Below, one piece after another: positions 1 through 10,222 of a stretch of DNA of 64,000 nt; position 1 is the first letter of the stretch, and every line of letters begins with the position of its first letter. Position numbers and translations under genes: made by a program. The notes under the pieces are model-generated. The model searched no databases. It saw nothing but the letters and a program-made list of their open reading frames with translations, and was not told the origin of the DNA. Source of the stretch: Apus apus (lineage: Eukaryota; Chordata; Aves; Apodiformes; Apodidae); the NCBI RefSeq assembly GCF_020740795.1, contig NC_067305.1, positions 1,178,001 to 1,242,000 of the forward strand, given 5' to 3'.

Positions 1-705
1 AGGAAGGTGCCCCCGGGCTCCGGGGGGCGGCGGGGGGGTGCCCAGCCGGGCTCCTCCGCGGGGCAGGGTCGGTGCTCCCGGGCCGGGAGTAGCCGTCAGA
101 GCTGCCGCCAGAACGCTTTGGCCGGTGGGATGGAGAGGGACTTTGGGGGTTCAGCCACGGCCCCCCCACGGCAAACCCTTGCGGAGAGGGGCGGGGAGGG
201 TCACCCGGCTCAGCCCGCTCCCCCGAGGGCAGCAGCAGAGCTGGAGCTGGTTGCAGTTTAATTCCAGGCTGGTGCCAGCTCTGCCTCTTCCTTCCCTTCC
301 CCTCCCAAGCGTGTTTACACAGCGGCTTTTGTACCTTCAAAGGGGTTTTGCCTTCTGATTTCAGGCCTCCTGCTGGTTTCAGCCTGAGGAGAGGCCCCAG
401 GACAGAGATGTGACCCCAGGAAAAAGAGACCAGGGCAGCCTCCTCCTTCACCCAGCCCCGTTCCCTGCTCTCCCGCAGCACACAACACACCACTAGACCA
501 CTCAAATTCTGGAAGAGAATACATTCCACTGGCCCAAACCACCACGGCAAAACAAGCACGAGCACCACCAGCCACCCCCCTCCCTGCCCTGGGAGCTGCT
601 GGTGCAGGGTGCAGTCCTTTCCTTGGCAGCCTGGAACCACTGGAGTCCACGGGAAGTCTGCGAGCACCGGGATGCACGGGGCTGCTCCTCTCACCCCCGG
701 CCCCA
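1..705. other. Left edge, no gene recognised; CpG-rich at its start
   Basis: Bases 1-250 are rich in G, C and CpG and could be the fringe of a CpG island belonging to a gene outside the window (in human, DOHH lies on this side of FZR1; that is recalled synteny, not seen here). Bases 250-705 are ordinary sequence and should hold the 3' untranslated region of the minus-strand nuclease gene that follows. I could not find a clear AATAAA on the minus strand here, so its 3' end is not placed. Confidence 0.3.
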
Positions 706-2904
706 TCAGCCCTCCCCGCAGCTCTCAAAGTACTGGCACATCAGCTCACGCACTTGCTCAGCCCGCCCGTCCTCCATGGCCGCGGGCGCGGGCTGGCAGG
801 GCTTGGGCAGCTCGGTGGGCTCGGTGCCCTCCAGCCACTCCTCGTTGAAGGGGTTGTCGTGGGCTTCACAGACGTTGTGCAGGATGCAGCAGGCAAGGAC
901 CAGGGTGGGGAGCAGCTCCAGGCTGCAGTCGTCACACTTGAGGAGGATCTGCCAGCGCGCCTTCAGGCGCAGGAAGGCGTTCTCGATCACGCTGTGCGCG
1001 CGCTTCAGGCGGTAGTTGAACTGCAGCTGCCGCTGCGTGAGGTTCTCATCCTCCTGGTAGGGCTTGAGGATCCAGTCTTGCAAGGGGTAGGTGGCATCGC
1101 CCAGCAGCACGTACTTCTGCGCCTTTCCCATGAAGTGCTTGGGAGGGTTGGGGCACAGCCGGCCCTCCTTGGCCAGCACCCACAGGCTGGAGCTCTCCAG
1201 GACCGCGCTGTTCTCCATGCTGCCAGGGAAGGCGGTGGAGACGTCCCAGAACTGGCCCAGCCCATCCACGGTGGCCTGTGTCAGGATGGAGTGCCAGCCC
1301 TGGCCGTTGCAGTAGTCGGCGCTGAGGCGCAGGGGTGGGTGGATGGGGATGTGAAGACTGTCCAGGGCCCCGATGCAGTGCGGGAAGCCCCAGCGGGTGC
1401 GGAAGATGCGCGCCATGTTCTCCAGCTCCTTCTCGTTGGGCAGCCGGAGGTAGAGGGGCTTCAGCAGCAAGACAACAGCATAGCTCACCTCCCGGACGCA
1501 CGTCTGCACTGTGGAGGGCCCCACACCAAAGAGTGGGCTGAGAGTCTGGTACTCCACGTTGGTGGCCAAGTGCCACAGGGCCACGGCCACCCTCTTCTCC
1601 AGGGGCAGGGTGGGGTGGAAGTGGGCGCTGTGCGGGGCCAGCCCAGGCCGCAGCCGGTTGCAGACATAGAAGAAGGTCTCCTTGGACATCCGAAACTTCT
1701 CCAGCCAGTCCTGAGGCCCAAACTCCTTCAGGACCACCCGCTCCCACCAGTCTGCACTCCTGAGGCTGGGCCAGGCGCGGGGGTAGAAGTAGCAGCTGGT
1801 TCTTCTCCGGCGAGCAATCAGGAGCTGCAGCACAGTGAGGAGACAGGAGGGGGTGAGACCGCACTTCCCTGGCATCCCACCCCACTGGGACCTCCCCTAT
1901 CACCCAGTTGTGACCCTGGACAAGATGCCTGGGTGCCACAGACAAGGAGCCTTCTGGAAAAATCCCCTTTTTGATGCGATCACCTACTCTGTGGGTTTGT
2001 TTTTTAACAAGTATGACCTGTTTTCCTGCAAGCAAGTGAACTGCGGGCTCAGGCAAGGTTTGGACCAGGGAGTGAGCACCCACCTGCCCAACCCCTCCAC
2101 AGGAATTGCTTTTCTGTGATTAAATTCTAAAAAGAGGCTTTTTTCACCTTCCTTGGCAACTGCCCAAGGAAGTGGGCTCCCCAACAGCATGTCCTCACTG
2201 CCACGTCTCCAGACCATATCCCACATCCTTCGTGTCCCCCACCTTTGATGTCCTGTGTTCTCTGCCTCCTCTGTCTTCTGATTGAGTTCACATGCCATGC
2301 CCTTAGAGTCCCCTCCCCTTTGTGTCCCACACATCCCTCTGCTCCCCATCCTTTGCAACCTGTGTTGCACTTGTGTCCTCCATCCTTCCTGTCCTTGTGT
2401 TTCACGTTGCAAGCATCCACCACCTTTTGTGTCCCTGCAACCTGGGTTCCCTGTGCGACTTCTGTGTCCCGCTGTGCCCCCCATCCTTTCCATCCCTGCA
2501 CTTTCTCCTGCACATCCCTCTCATTTCCCACTTTTTGTCCCCAGGACCTGTGCATTCCAGCGTCCCTCGCGTCCCACATCCTTCCCGCCCATTTCATGTC
2601 CCCTGCCCCCCCCCCCCCCCCCCCCCCCATCCTTTGTGTCCCCACCACCTCCCCCTCGCCCCCTCCCCGCGTCTCTCGCCACCCCGTCCCCGCGTGCCGG
2701 GTCCCCAAACCCCCGCGTCCTCCCCGTCCCCCACCGCGCCCCGGTCACCGTCATGAGCCGTTTCTGCCGCTGGCTGTAGTAGTGCCGGAGCCAGGCGCGG
2801 CGCTGCGGCCCGTCCCAGCCGCCCGCCCCGGCCATCGCGCCCCGCCGCCCGCCCGCCCCGCGCCGCGCCAGCGCGCACAGCAGCACCAGCAGCCGCTCCC
2901 GCAT
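706..2904 (-). CDS. Harbinger transposase-derived nuclease (HARBI1/ALP1-like), two exons
   Basis: Modelled exons are 2904-2749 and 1824-706. The donor reads ACG|GTGACC and the acceptor is a pyrimidine tract ending CTGCAG; phase is 0. The product is 424 aa, or 401 aa from the second Met at 2835. Human HARBI1 is about 349 aa. A helix-turn-helix-like segment lies near residues 128-165, followed by a DDE_Tnp_4 nuclease fold. The expected acidic triad is present: GALDSLHI (D207), LLGDATYP (D295) and HSVIENAFLRLK (E333). All three catalytic residues, the intact frame, the intron and a CpG promoter suggest a retained host gene rather than a live transposon; I saw no terminal inverted repeats. Family members descend from PIF/Harbinger transposases, which work with a Myb-like partner; no partner gene is in this window. 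An in-frame Met at 1875 upstream of the acceptor could give an unspliced start, which I consider less likely. The biological role is unknown. Confidence 0.85.
2190..2705. repeat. Degenerate pyrimidine-rich tandem repeat in the nuclease gene intron
   Basis: The plus strand repeatedly shows variants of CATCCTTTGTGTCCC and CCACCTTTTGTGTCCC, spaced irregularly. It looks like an old, decayed minisatellite filling most of the single intron (1825-2748). The strand bias (C and T on plus) is strong throughout. It produces long spurious open frames. Confidence 0.5.
2606..2628. repeat. Poly-C run (23 C)
   Basis: An uninterrupted run of 23 C on the plus strand, inside the degenerate repeat of the nuclease gene intron. 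The minus (sense) strand therefore carries 23 G, which can fold as a G-quadruplex. Run length may be unreliable in assemblies. Confidence 0.85.
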
Positions 2905-3240
2905 TTTCAAATCGGGAGCCCAGGCCGCTCGGGAAGTGATCGGCCCGGGGGTCACGGCGGGACCGGGAGGCGGGACGGGACGGGAGGGGACGGGGCGACC
3001 GCGATGGGGTTCGCCTGTTCGCTGCCCCCTCCCGTCCGGTCCCGGTCCCGCCCCGCGCTGTGACAGCTGCGGGTCCCCGCCGGCCCCGAGCCCCGCGCCC
3101 TTCGTGCCCATCTCCACGCGCGATTAACCCCAGGAAAGGCGGGGAGGGCAGCGGCGGGCGGGGGGCAGTGCCGGGCTGCGCTGCGGGGAGGGACTCGCAG
3201 CAGGAAAACAAAACCCGGAGCGCCCCGAAGCCTCTTGGGT
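2640..3240 (-). promoter_or_regulatory. CpG island, likely promoter of the Harbinger-like gene
   Basis: CpG-dense sequence covers exon 1 (2749-2904) and about 330 bp upstream of it on the minus strand. No TATA box is evident. It sits at the 5' end of the modelled gene, which supports transcription of that gene. No plus-strand gene starts here; a CR1 copy follows directly. Confidence 0.5.
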
Positions 3241-3257
3241 TTTCGGGATCTGCCCTG

Positions 3258-3838
3258 GGAGGCATCCAAAGCAACGGGACCAGCAGGGCGAGGGAAGGGT
3301 TCTCCTCCTCTGCCCCACTCTGGTGAGACCCCCCTGCAGGGCTGGGGCCAGTTCTGCAGCCCCCAACACAAGAAGGACATGGAGCTCTTGGAGCGAGTCC
3401 AGAGGAGACCACGGAGATGATGGGAGGGCTGGAGCAGCTCTGCTCTGGAGCCAGGCTGGGAGAGTTGGGGTGTTCAGCCTGGAGAAGAGAAGGCTCCAGG
3501 GAGACCTTAGAGCAGCTTCCAGTGCCTGAAGGGGCTCCAGGAAAGCTGAGGAGGGACTTGGGACAAGGGCAGGGAGGGATGGGATGAGGGGGAATGGTTT
3601 TATGGGGGAGATTGAAATGACATTTGAGGAAGAAATTCTTTGTTGTGAGGGGGGTGAGAGCCTGGCCCAGGTTGCCCAGGGAAGCTGTGGCTGCCCCATC
3701 CCTGGCAGTGTTGAAGGGCAGGTTGGATGGGGCTTGGAGCAACCTGGTCTTGTAGGAATTGTCTGTGACCATGACACGGGACTAGATGATCTTTAAGGTC
3801 CCTTCCAAACCAAAGCAGTCTGAGATTCTATGACTTTA
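3258..3838 (+). mobile_element. CR1 LINE 3' fragment
   Basis: 5'-truncated CR1 in plus orientation. It shows the usual order: a tract around ACAAGAAGGACATGGAGCT, the GCCTGGAGAAGAGAAGGCTCC block, the GGCCCAGGTTGCCCAGGGAAGCTGTGGC block (in parts), the TAGATGATCTTTAAGGTCCC block and an ATTCTATGA-type end near 3830. It lies between the nuclease gene promoter and FZR1. Confidence 0.9.
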
Positions 3839-4082
3839 TGATGTGTCATGGTGGGGTATGTTCCTTCCCAAGGTCCCATGTGCCAACGGGGGTGTCCCTC
3901 CAGGGTGCCTCGTGTCCCAACTCTAAGTTTTTTTCAAAGGGAGGATTCAGGTCCTTCTCAGGATGCCAGTTATTAGCTTGTTGTTGTAAATAACATACTT
4001 TGAATTGATAATTAATGACAAGAGACCGAGCTGTGTTAGTAACAGGGGAGTTGTGTGCCAGCAGCTTGGTGCATCACCACAG

Positions 4083-4612
4083 TAGAATCACAGAATCATT
4101 TTGGTTAGAAAAGACCTTTAATACTATCAAGTCCAAGCCTAAACCTCACACTGCCACGTCCACCTTTAAACCATGTCCGTAAGTGCCACATAACACATCT
4201 TTCAAATCCCTCCAGGAATGGGGACTCTACCACCACCCTGGGCAGCCTGGGCCAGGGCCTGACAACCCTTTCCATTAATAAATTGTTCCTAAGATGCAAT
4301 CTAAACCTCCCCTGGTGCAACCTGAGGCCATTTCTGTTGCTCTATCGCCTATTCCTTGGAGCAGAGCTCAACCCCCCTCCTCTCAGGCAGCTGCAGAGCC
4401 AGCAGGTCTCCCCTCACCTCCTTGTCTCCAGGCTGAACCCCCAGCTCCCTCAGCTGCTCCTGCTCACACTTGTGCTCCAGCCCCTTCCCCAGCTCCACTG
4501 CCCTTTTCTGGACACGCTCCAACCCTTCAATGTCCTTCTTGTGCTGAGGGGCCCAAAACTGGTCCCAGGATCCAAGGTGTGGCCTCACCAGTGCCAGGTA
4601 CAGCCGGGAGGG
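4083..4612 (-). mobile_element. CR1 LINE 3' fragment
   Basis: Reverse-oriented CR1 whose 3' end (AGAATCACAGAATCATTTTG) is at 4083. The reversed 3' region runs through CCTGGGCAGCCTGGGCCAGG and on to CACCAGTGCCAGGTAC near 4600. It is inverted relative to the neighbouring copy at 3258-3838, the two tails facing each other across about 240 bp of plain sequence. Confidence 0.9.
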
Positions 4613-5088
4613 GTGGCTGCTGCCAGGGCTCCCATTGGCTTATGACACAACCCATGGAGTCCTCCGCCTCCTTTAGCCCATCACAAACAGGCCGAGCCCC
4701 ACCAGAGCCAGGCAGCGGGAGCGAAAGGGGCAGGCGCAGCAGGAAGGGTCTGCAGCTCAGGCTGACCCTCGTGCAGGTGCTGGTGTTGGGAAGGGCTCAG
4801 GGGAGCCAGACCCCCCGGCACCAGCCCCGGGCTGGGAGCGGCGCCCCGGGCCGTGCCCGCCGGCCCCGCTCGGGCGGCAGCTCCTGCCGAGCGCGGTTCT
4901 GAGGTTTCATCACCGGCCCCGAGCGGGAGCAGCCGCTGCGGGGCCGGGGCCGGGCCGGGCCGGGCGGGGGGGGCCGCTCCTCCCTGCGAGCCGCTCGGCA
5001 CCTCCCGCCATCCCGGCCGCGCCGGGACCCCCGGAGCCGGGCACCGTGTCCGCGGCCGGAGCCCCCCCCGGGCAGCCCCTCGCCGCCA

Positions 5089-5116
5089 TGACGTCATCCT
5101 GCGGGCGGTGACGTCA
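5089..5116. promoter_or_regulatory. Two consensus CREs (TGACGTCA) 20 bp apart
   Basis: Perfect palindromic TGACGTCA sites lie at 5089-5096 and 5109-5116, about 100-130 bp upstream of the likely FZR1 start. This is the consensus for CREB/ATF factors. The spacing, about two helical turns, puts both on the same face of the DNA. Confidence 0.75.
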
Positions 5117-5213
5117 CGCCCGGCCGCGGGGGCGGGGCCGTTGCCATGGCGCCGCTTCCTGTATTGATTCGAACGGGGGGGGCGGGGCGCTCCCGTCGTG
5201 CCGCGCGCGGGCC

Positions 5214-5226
5214 GCCGCCATATTGG
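5214..5226. promoter_or_regulatory. YY1-type motif at the FZR1 start
   Basis: GCCGCCATATTGG resembles the YY1 motif often found at or just downstream of start sites in CpG promoters. It lies at the start of the inferred exon 1. Confidence 0.45.
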
Positions 5227-5319
5227 GGGAGCGCTGTGCCCGGCGGGACTGACAGGAGGAGGCGGAGCGGGGCCGGGAGCGGGGCCGGGAGCGGGGCCGG
5301 GCCGGGCCGGGCCGGGCAG
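5215..5319 (+). other. FZR1: FZR1 exon 1 (5' untranslated)
   Basis: The exon ends at a good donor, CAG|GTACGG (5319/5320). Its 3' half is a short GGGGCCGGGAGC/GGGCC repeat. The 5' boundary is approximate. It would splice over about 8.4 kb to the exon beginning at 13747, whose acceptor follows a strong pyrimidine tract (TTTTCTTCCCCTATCTGTTGCAG region). Confidence 0.55.
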
Positions 5320-5839
5320 GTACGGCGGGGCCGGGGGCACGGAGCGGCGGGGCTGGGGCGGGCGGCACGGCGGGCTGGGCTGCAGCCGGTCCCTGTCCCC
5401 GGGAGCGCCGGCCTGTGGGCCCTGGGCCGGGCGGGCCCGGCTGCGGGGCCGGGGTAGACGCTGCGGGTCGGAGCCCGGCCTGCCAGTACCGACCCTCCGC
5501 AGGCGGTGCCGGGAGGTCCTGCCCGAGCTCGGGCAGACTGGGACAGCGGCTTCCCGGCCTTTGGGCCTGCCCCGTGCCCGGGGCTCGCTGCCCGGCAGTG
5601 CCCGCGCTCCTCGGGATCGCCTTGGCCCCGCTTTTGTTGTGGTGCTTTGTCAGACCTGACAGGAGGGACCCGATCCCTGCCAGGGAACTCGCAGTCGCTG
5701 CGCTGGGGGCCTCGGTCCTGCTGCGGCTGCCTCGGGGGCTCCGTGTGCCTTAACGATCCCCTGGTGGGACGTGTTTGTTAACGGACATCGTGCATCTGCA
5801 CCCGGGGGGCTGTGCAGCCCGTGGCTGTCCTGGAGAAGG

Positions 5840-6203
5840 GGAGGGGAGGAGGCTGAGGGGAGAGCCTTTCACTCTCTGCAGGTCCTTGAAAGGGGAGAGT
5901 AGGAAAGTGGGGATCGGCCTCTTCTCCCAAGGAACAAGTGATAGAACAAGAGGAAATGGCCTCGGGTTTTGCCAGGGGAGGTTTAGATTGGATGTTAGGA
6001 ACAAATTCTTCATGGAAAGGGTTGTCAGGGCCTGGCCCAGGCTGCCCAGGGCAGGGGTGGAGTCCCCATCCCTGGAGGGATTTCAAAGCCCTGTAGATGT
6101 GGTGCTGGGGGACATGGGGCAGTGGTGGCCTTGGCAGGGCTGGGTTAACAGTTGGACTTGATGATCTGAAAGGTCTTTTCCAACCAAAGCAATTCTATGA
6201 TAC
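5840..6203 (+). mobile_element. CR1 LINE 3' fragment in FZR1 intron 1
   Basis: Plus-oriented CR1 with the GGCCTCTTCTCCCAAGGAAC, GGGAGGTTTAGATTGGATGTT and GGACTTGATGATCT blocks, ending near CAATTCTATGATA. It belongs to a CR1 type different from the 3258 copy, whose matching block reads TGAAATGACATTTGAGG. Confidence 0.9.
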
Positions 6204-9200
6204 AGCTCTTGCTGTAGATCCTGATCCAGTTAGTGTATTCTGACCTGCTTTGGAAAGGTGTGATGAGAGCCAGGGGCTGGTTCAGCTGCTGTGTCATCAC
6301 CAGTTCTTGATTTCTTCATCAGGTTGGTAACATGAACAGTAGCTGAGATTTTTATGGCATGGGCTCTAGCACTAAGGGGACCTACCAAGCAATGACAGGA
6401 ACTTTATCAGAAGTCACTTGTTTACGTGCAACACAAGTTGGTGATGTGCCATTGCCCATCCATTAACGTTTGGGGGTCTGAGTCAGCTAAATACCACCGT
6501 GTCTTTTGGTAGGATTGTTTTTTAATGTGTTGTTGCCATTTTGCAAATGCACAGACATTCGGCAGGTTACAGGCTTGAGGTCTTACAAGTCTGCAGTGAG
6601 CATCCTCCAGGTGTGGTGAGAGGGGAGACATTCTGCTGGAGGAGTCACTAAAGCACAGCAAGGTCTCCTGGATCGTCTTGGAGTAATTTGTCAGAAGTGT
6701 CACAGGCTTTACAGTGTGGGTGATTTTTTTTGCCTGGATTTGTAGCTCTCTCAAAGCTGTTCTTCCCTTTCTCTTGTCAAGTGCTGATTCTTGCTGAGTT
6801 AGCATGTTTAATGATGCTTGCCTGGTATTTTGTGCCAAAGGTTCTTCACAGAGCAATTCCTCTGCTGGCAAAACATCTCGTATTAAGACTGATTATTGAA
6901 TAGTAGAATTTTCTAGGTCTCTTGACTAAACCTGCTGCATTTTCTAAATTCTGTGCCTTTCCTTTCTGGGTTGGCCAGGGCTGCCATTGCACCCTGTAGC
7001 TTAAATGTTGTGACGAAGCAGGCTTTTGAATTGCCCAACCTTTTCAGTAGAACTCCATGGACCAGGCTGCTGGTGAATTTTTAATCTTGGCTTTTAGTGC
7101 CCTGCCTTCTGATAAGGCTTCTGATAAAGCAGACCTTTTATCTAGAGCTGGTGGTCTTAGCTGTTTGGACTCTGTTTTGAAAGGTAATCAAGCAACCATA
7201 TTCTGTCAGTTTTTATATTTTTCTCATGTGAAGCTGAATGTTATTAAAGCTAGTAGCTCTAGGAAATACTGTCATACACAGAGCTTATAAACTACTAAAA
7301 AAAAGAACCCCAAACCAACAAAAAAAAACAAGTCCTGAAGGTAAAATGTCACAACATTCATACAGTAGCCTTCATCTCTCATGTGCTTCCCTCTACTCTT
7401 AAGTCAGTTCTCCTTTAGTTTAGGCTGCCTGATGTGGAAGAACTCCACCCTTTTTAAAGACCCTGTATCCCTGAGGTCCAAGCTCTTTGCTCCATTCATC
7501 CCCACTTCCTTATTGAACACTTCCTGGTATGCAGAATGAGTAAATATCTTCTAGGGCATCACTAAAATGGGTGTCATCACGTGCTAGTTGATGAGCAGCT
7601 GAAAGCAGACAACTCTTGCCTGCTCAGGGAGTTGTCCAAAATGTGTGTTTATGTGGGGAAAACTGCCCCCAGGTGAGAATGGGAACATAAGAGCTGTTAC
7701 TGCAACTTGTCCTCTGCTTCCAGGGCCAGCAACTGCCAGCAGCTCTGCTCTCCTGTCCCAGGGGAGGGGTGGTGGCTGGGTGGCATGGAGAGAGCCAGGA
7801 AGGGTGGTAGCATCTAGGCATGTCAGTTTGGCACAGGTTGTATCAGGGACTGGGGTGAAACCTCAAAGAAGAATGTGTTGAGAATTGAATCTTTGTGACA
7901 GCCAGAAAGGAAGAGGTGTTGAAATGCTGCTTAATCCAGGTACCTCTGCTAATTATTGCATCTCTAAAACCAGAGGAGGATTTTTTTTTTTCTGCTGCCT
8001 CTTATTTGCTTTGCTTTCATAATAGATGAACCTCTTATGAGATGTTTTGTTTAGATGTAGAGGTTGCCTTTGACCCACAGGCAGGAGGTGACACTGAGGT
8101 GACTCCTCATGGAGCACGTGTTAAGTTTTCATGCTCCATGTATTTCCCAGGCATCCTGCACTGCTGGAGACTTTGTACTTTATTTTGGATTCCCTGGGAG
8201 CAGGTGTGTCCCTCTTGTTTATGGAGCAGCCTGGTGAAAAGACAAAATAATCACTACCTGCAGGCAATAAAAACGATTTTAAAGGTGATGATTTTCTGAG
8301 AAATCCCCTGCTGGGAATATGAATGTCATGTTTGCCTAGTTGAACTCTGTGCTCCTGTCAGGCTACAGTGCACTGCAGTGAGATGTGTATTGAATGAAAA
8401 CTTCATCTGTGAAGGTAAAGTGACCAACCTGCAGTTCTCCTTACTTATTAAAAACTGGCTGAAGCAAAGCTGGAAACCCCACAGCTCAGAGCCTGGCTGC
8501 TGCCTTGGGGGCAGCACTGGACTGGGCTGCAGACTCAGGCTGTTCTCCATAACTGACCATCACCATTGTATTTGAACCTGGAGTGGAACAGTTGAAAAGG
8601 TACTTGTCTTTTGAGCACAGTGTGCCAGGCCTTGACTCTTGGCTTTCCTTCTCTACTTCCAGAGAAGGGGGACTCTGAAAAACCTTTGTGCTGAAAGTGA
8701 TGGTGATATCTGAGCATCACCCACCTAAAAGAGGCAGCAATAGCAACCAAAGTTCTTGGTAGACTTCCTGGTATCTTCTCCTTAGATGAGGGCTTGCACT
8801 GAAGAACAGCTACTTTGTGTATGTAAATCCTGGTGAAAAACTTTTAGGCTTATAATGGTGTCCTGAGAGGTTTTATTAGTGGAAGGAGGTGTTTATATTT
8901 TAGAAAGGGCTCTTCCAAAGTAGGATTTTGCTGTTCCCTGAATGTGTTTTGCAATCCTGAGTTCCAACTGGTGTGTAAAAGTCTGTGCCACGTCCTGAGC
9001 TCTTTGTCTTGAACACTTCATGCTTGGCTCACACAGGCTTCCTGCTGCACTGGGTGACCTGAGTGTCCCGAGTTAGCATCTTTGCCCTGTGGTTTGCTGG
9101 TCAGAGTTCCTCTGTCATCCTGGAAGGACTGCACATTGCTTTGGAGAAGACAGCAAAGCCTTAAATGGTCTTCAGAAGCTGACTGGAAGGGCAGTCTTGT

Positions 9201-10148
9201 AGCTTGTCTGTGAGCAGAGGTGGAGGCGCAGTATGAGCTGCGGGAAGTCAGACATGTCACCTTAGATCTGAATCACCAGTTGGGCCCTTGCCTGTGGGGA
9301 AGGGGTGATATTTCCTGCCACTGGAAGTGACAGGAGCCACAGAGCTGTGTGTGCCACTTGTCTCCTACGCTTAGTGTGGAATTGCAACATTTCCAGCTTC
9401 TGTACTGCTGCTACAGACTGGGAGGCTGAGTGCAGGGAGGAGGTGAAAACAATGCCCTGGCTGTGCCTTTGAGCCACTTTGCCTTTCAAATCAGACTTGA
9501 ATTCAGCTGGTACCCATTGCTGGTCACCCAGAAGTTGGCATTTGGGGAATAGGGGAGTTCTAGAGCTGATGGCAGCAAATATATAAAGGGACTGTGAGCT
9601 CCCTGGGCAGGAGGCACTTGTTAGCAGGATGCCTTGGAAAGGCAGAAGTAACATGAATTTTTTACCTTCAGTGAAGAGTGGTCACCTACATATTATGCTC
9701 CTAAAGACTCTGATGCAACCTGGTAGTTCTTGCAGAAACAGCCTTGGTTTATTGGTGGAGTATTGAAAGTCTCTGCAGTGAGGCTGAAGTGTGGAGATCT
9801 TGTCTGTCACCACAACTGAAGGAATTTTGTGCTTGCTGGTGTCCTGGTCTCTGCAATACCTGAACAATCTTTGACAAGTGCAAGGCAGTGAAGTTTGTAT
9901 TTTGTTTGGAAATAAAGCTTTACCAGTTTCCATTGTTTAAGGGATACTTCTGTAAATGGTTAATCTTAAAGAGCTTTTCAGACTAATATCTTAGTAAATG
10001 GCTGGATAAGAAGTTGCGTATTTGTAACTTTAAAGGGTTAAACATTGGGAAAACTTACACAAGGCTGGAGCTTTTTGTACTGCTGCTGTTTTTGAAGGGA
10101 GGCTGGTTAATCCAAAGGAGTGGTTGGTATGGTGTGCAAACTTTTCAG

Positions 10149-10222
10149 CTGGGTTCAGTGTGGACCAGCTCTGCTTCAGGTTGGCCACACATGGAGTATC
10201 TTGCTCCTTGTCCATATCTGCT
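10149..10222 (+). repeat. Copy 1 of a 74-bp direct repeat pair
   Basis: This segment begins CTGGGTTCAG and ends CCATATCTGCT, and matches 12056-12129 at about 67 of 74 positions with no gap. Upstream similarity continues weakly (GTGCAAACTTTTC against CTGCAAACTGTTC). It is not a CR1 piece I recognise. It could be a local duplication or two hits of an interspersed repeat. Confidence 0.7.

Larger units (their letters stand above)
4780..5640 (+). promoter_or_regulatory. FZR1: CpG-island promoter of FZR1
   Basis: Very CpG-rich sequence without a clear TATA box surrounds the first non-coding exon. It holds GGGGCGGGGCC-type Sp/KLF boxes, two CREs and a YY1-type motif next to the probable start site. 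Such promoters usually drive broad expression, which fits FZR1. Confidence 0.75.

Noticed and set aside
1825-1875. Unspliced start of the Harbinger-like gene at 1875
   Set aside because: A clear branch/pyrimidine tract and CTGCAG acceptor lie right inside this stretch, and exon 1 at 2749-2904 joins in phase with a CpG promoter.
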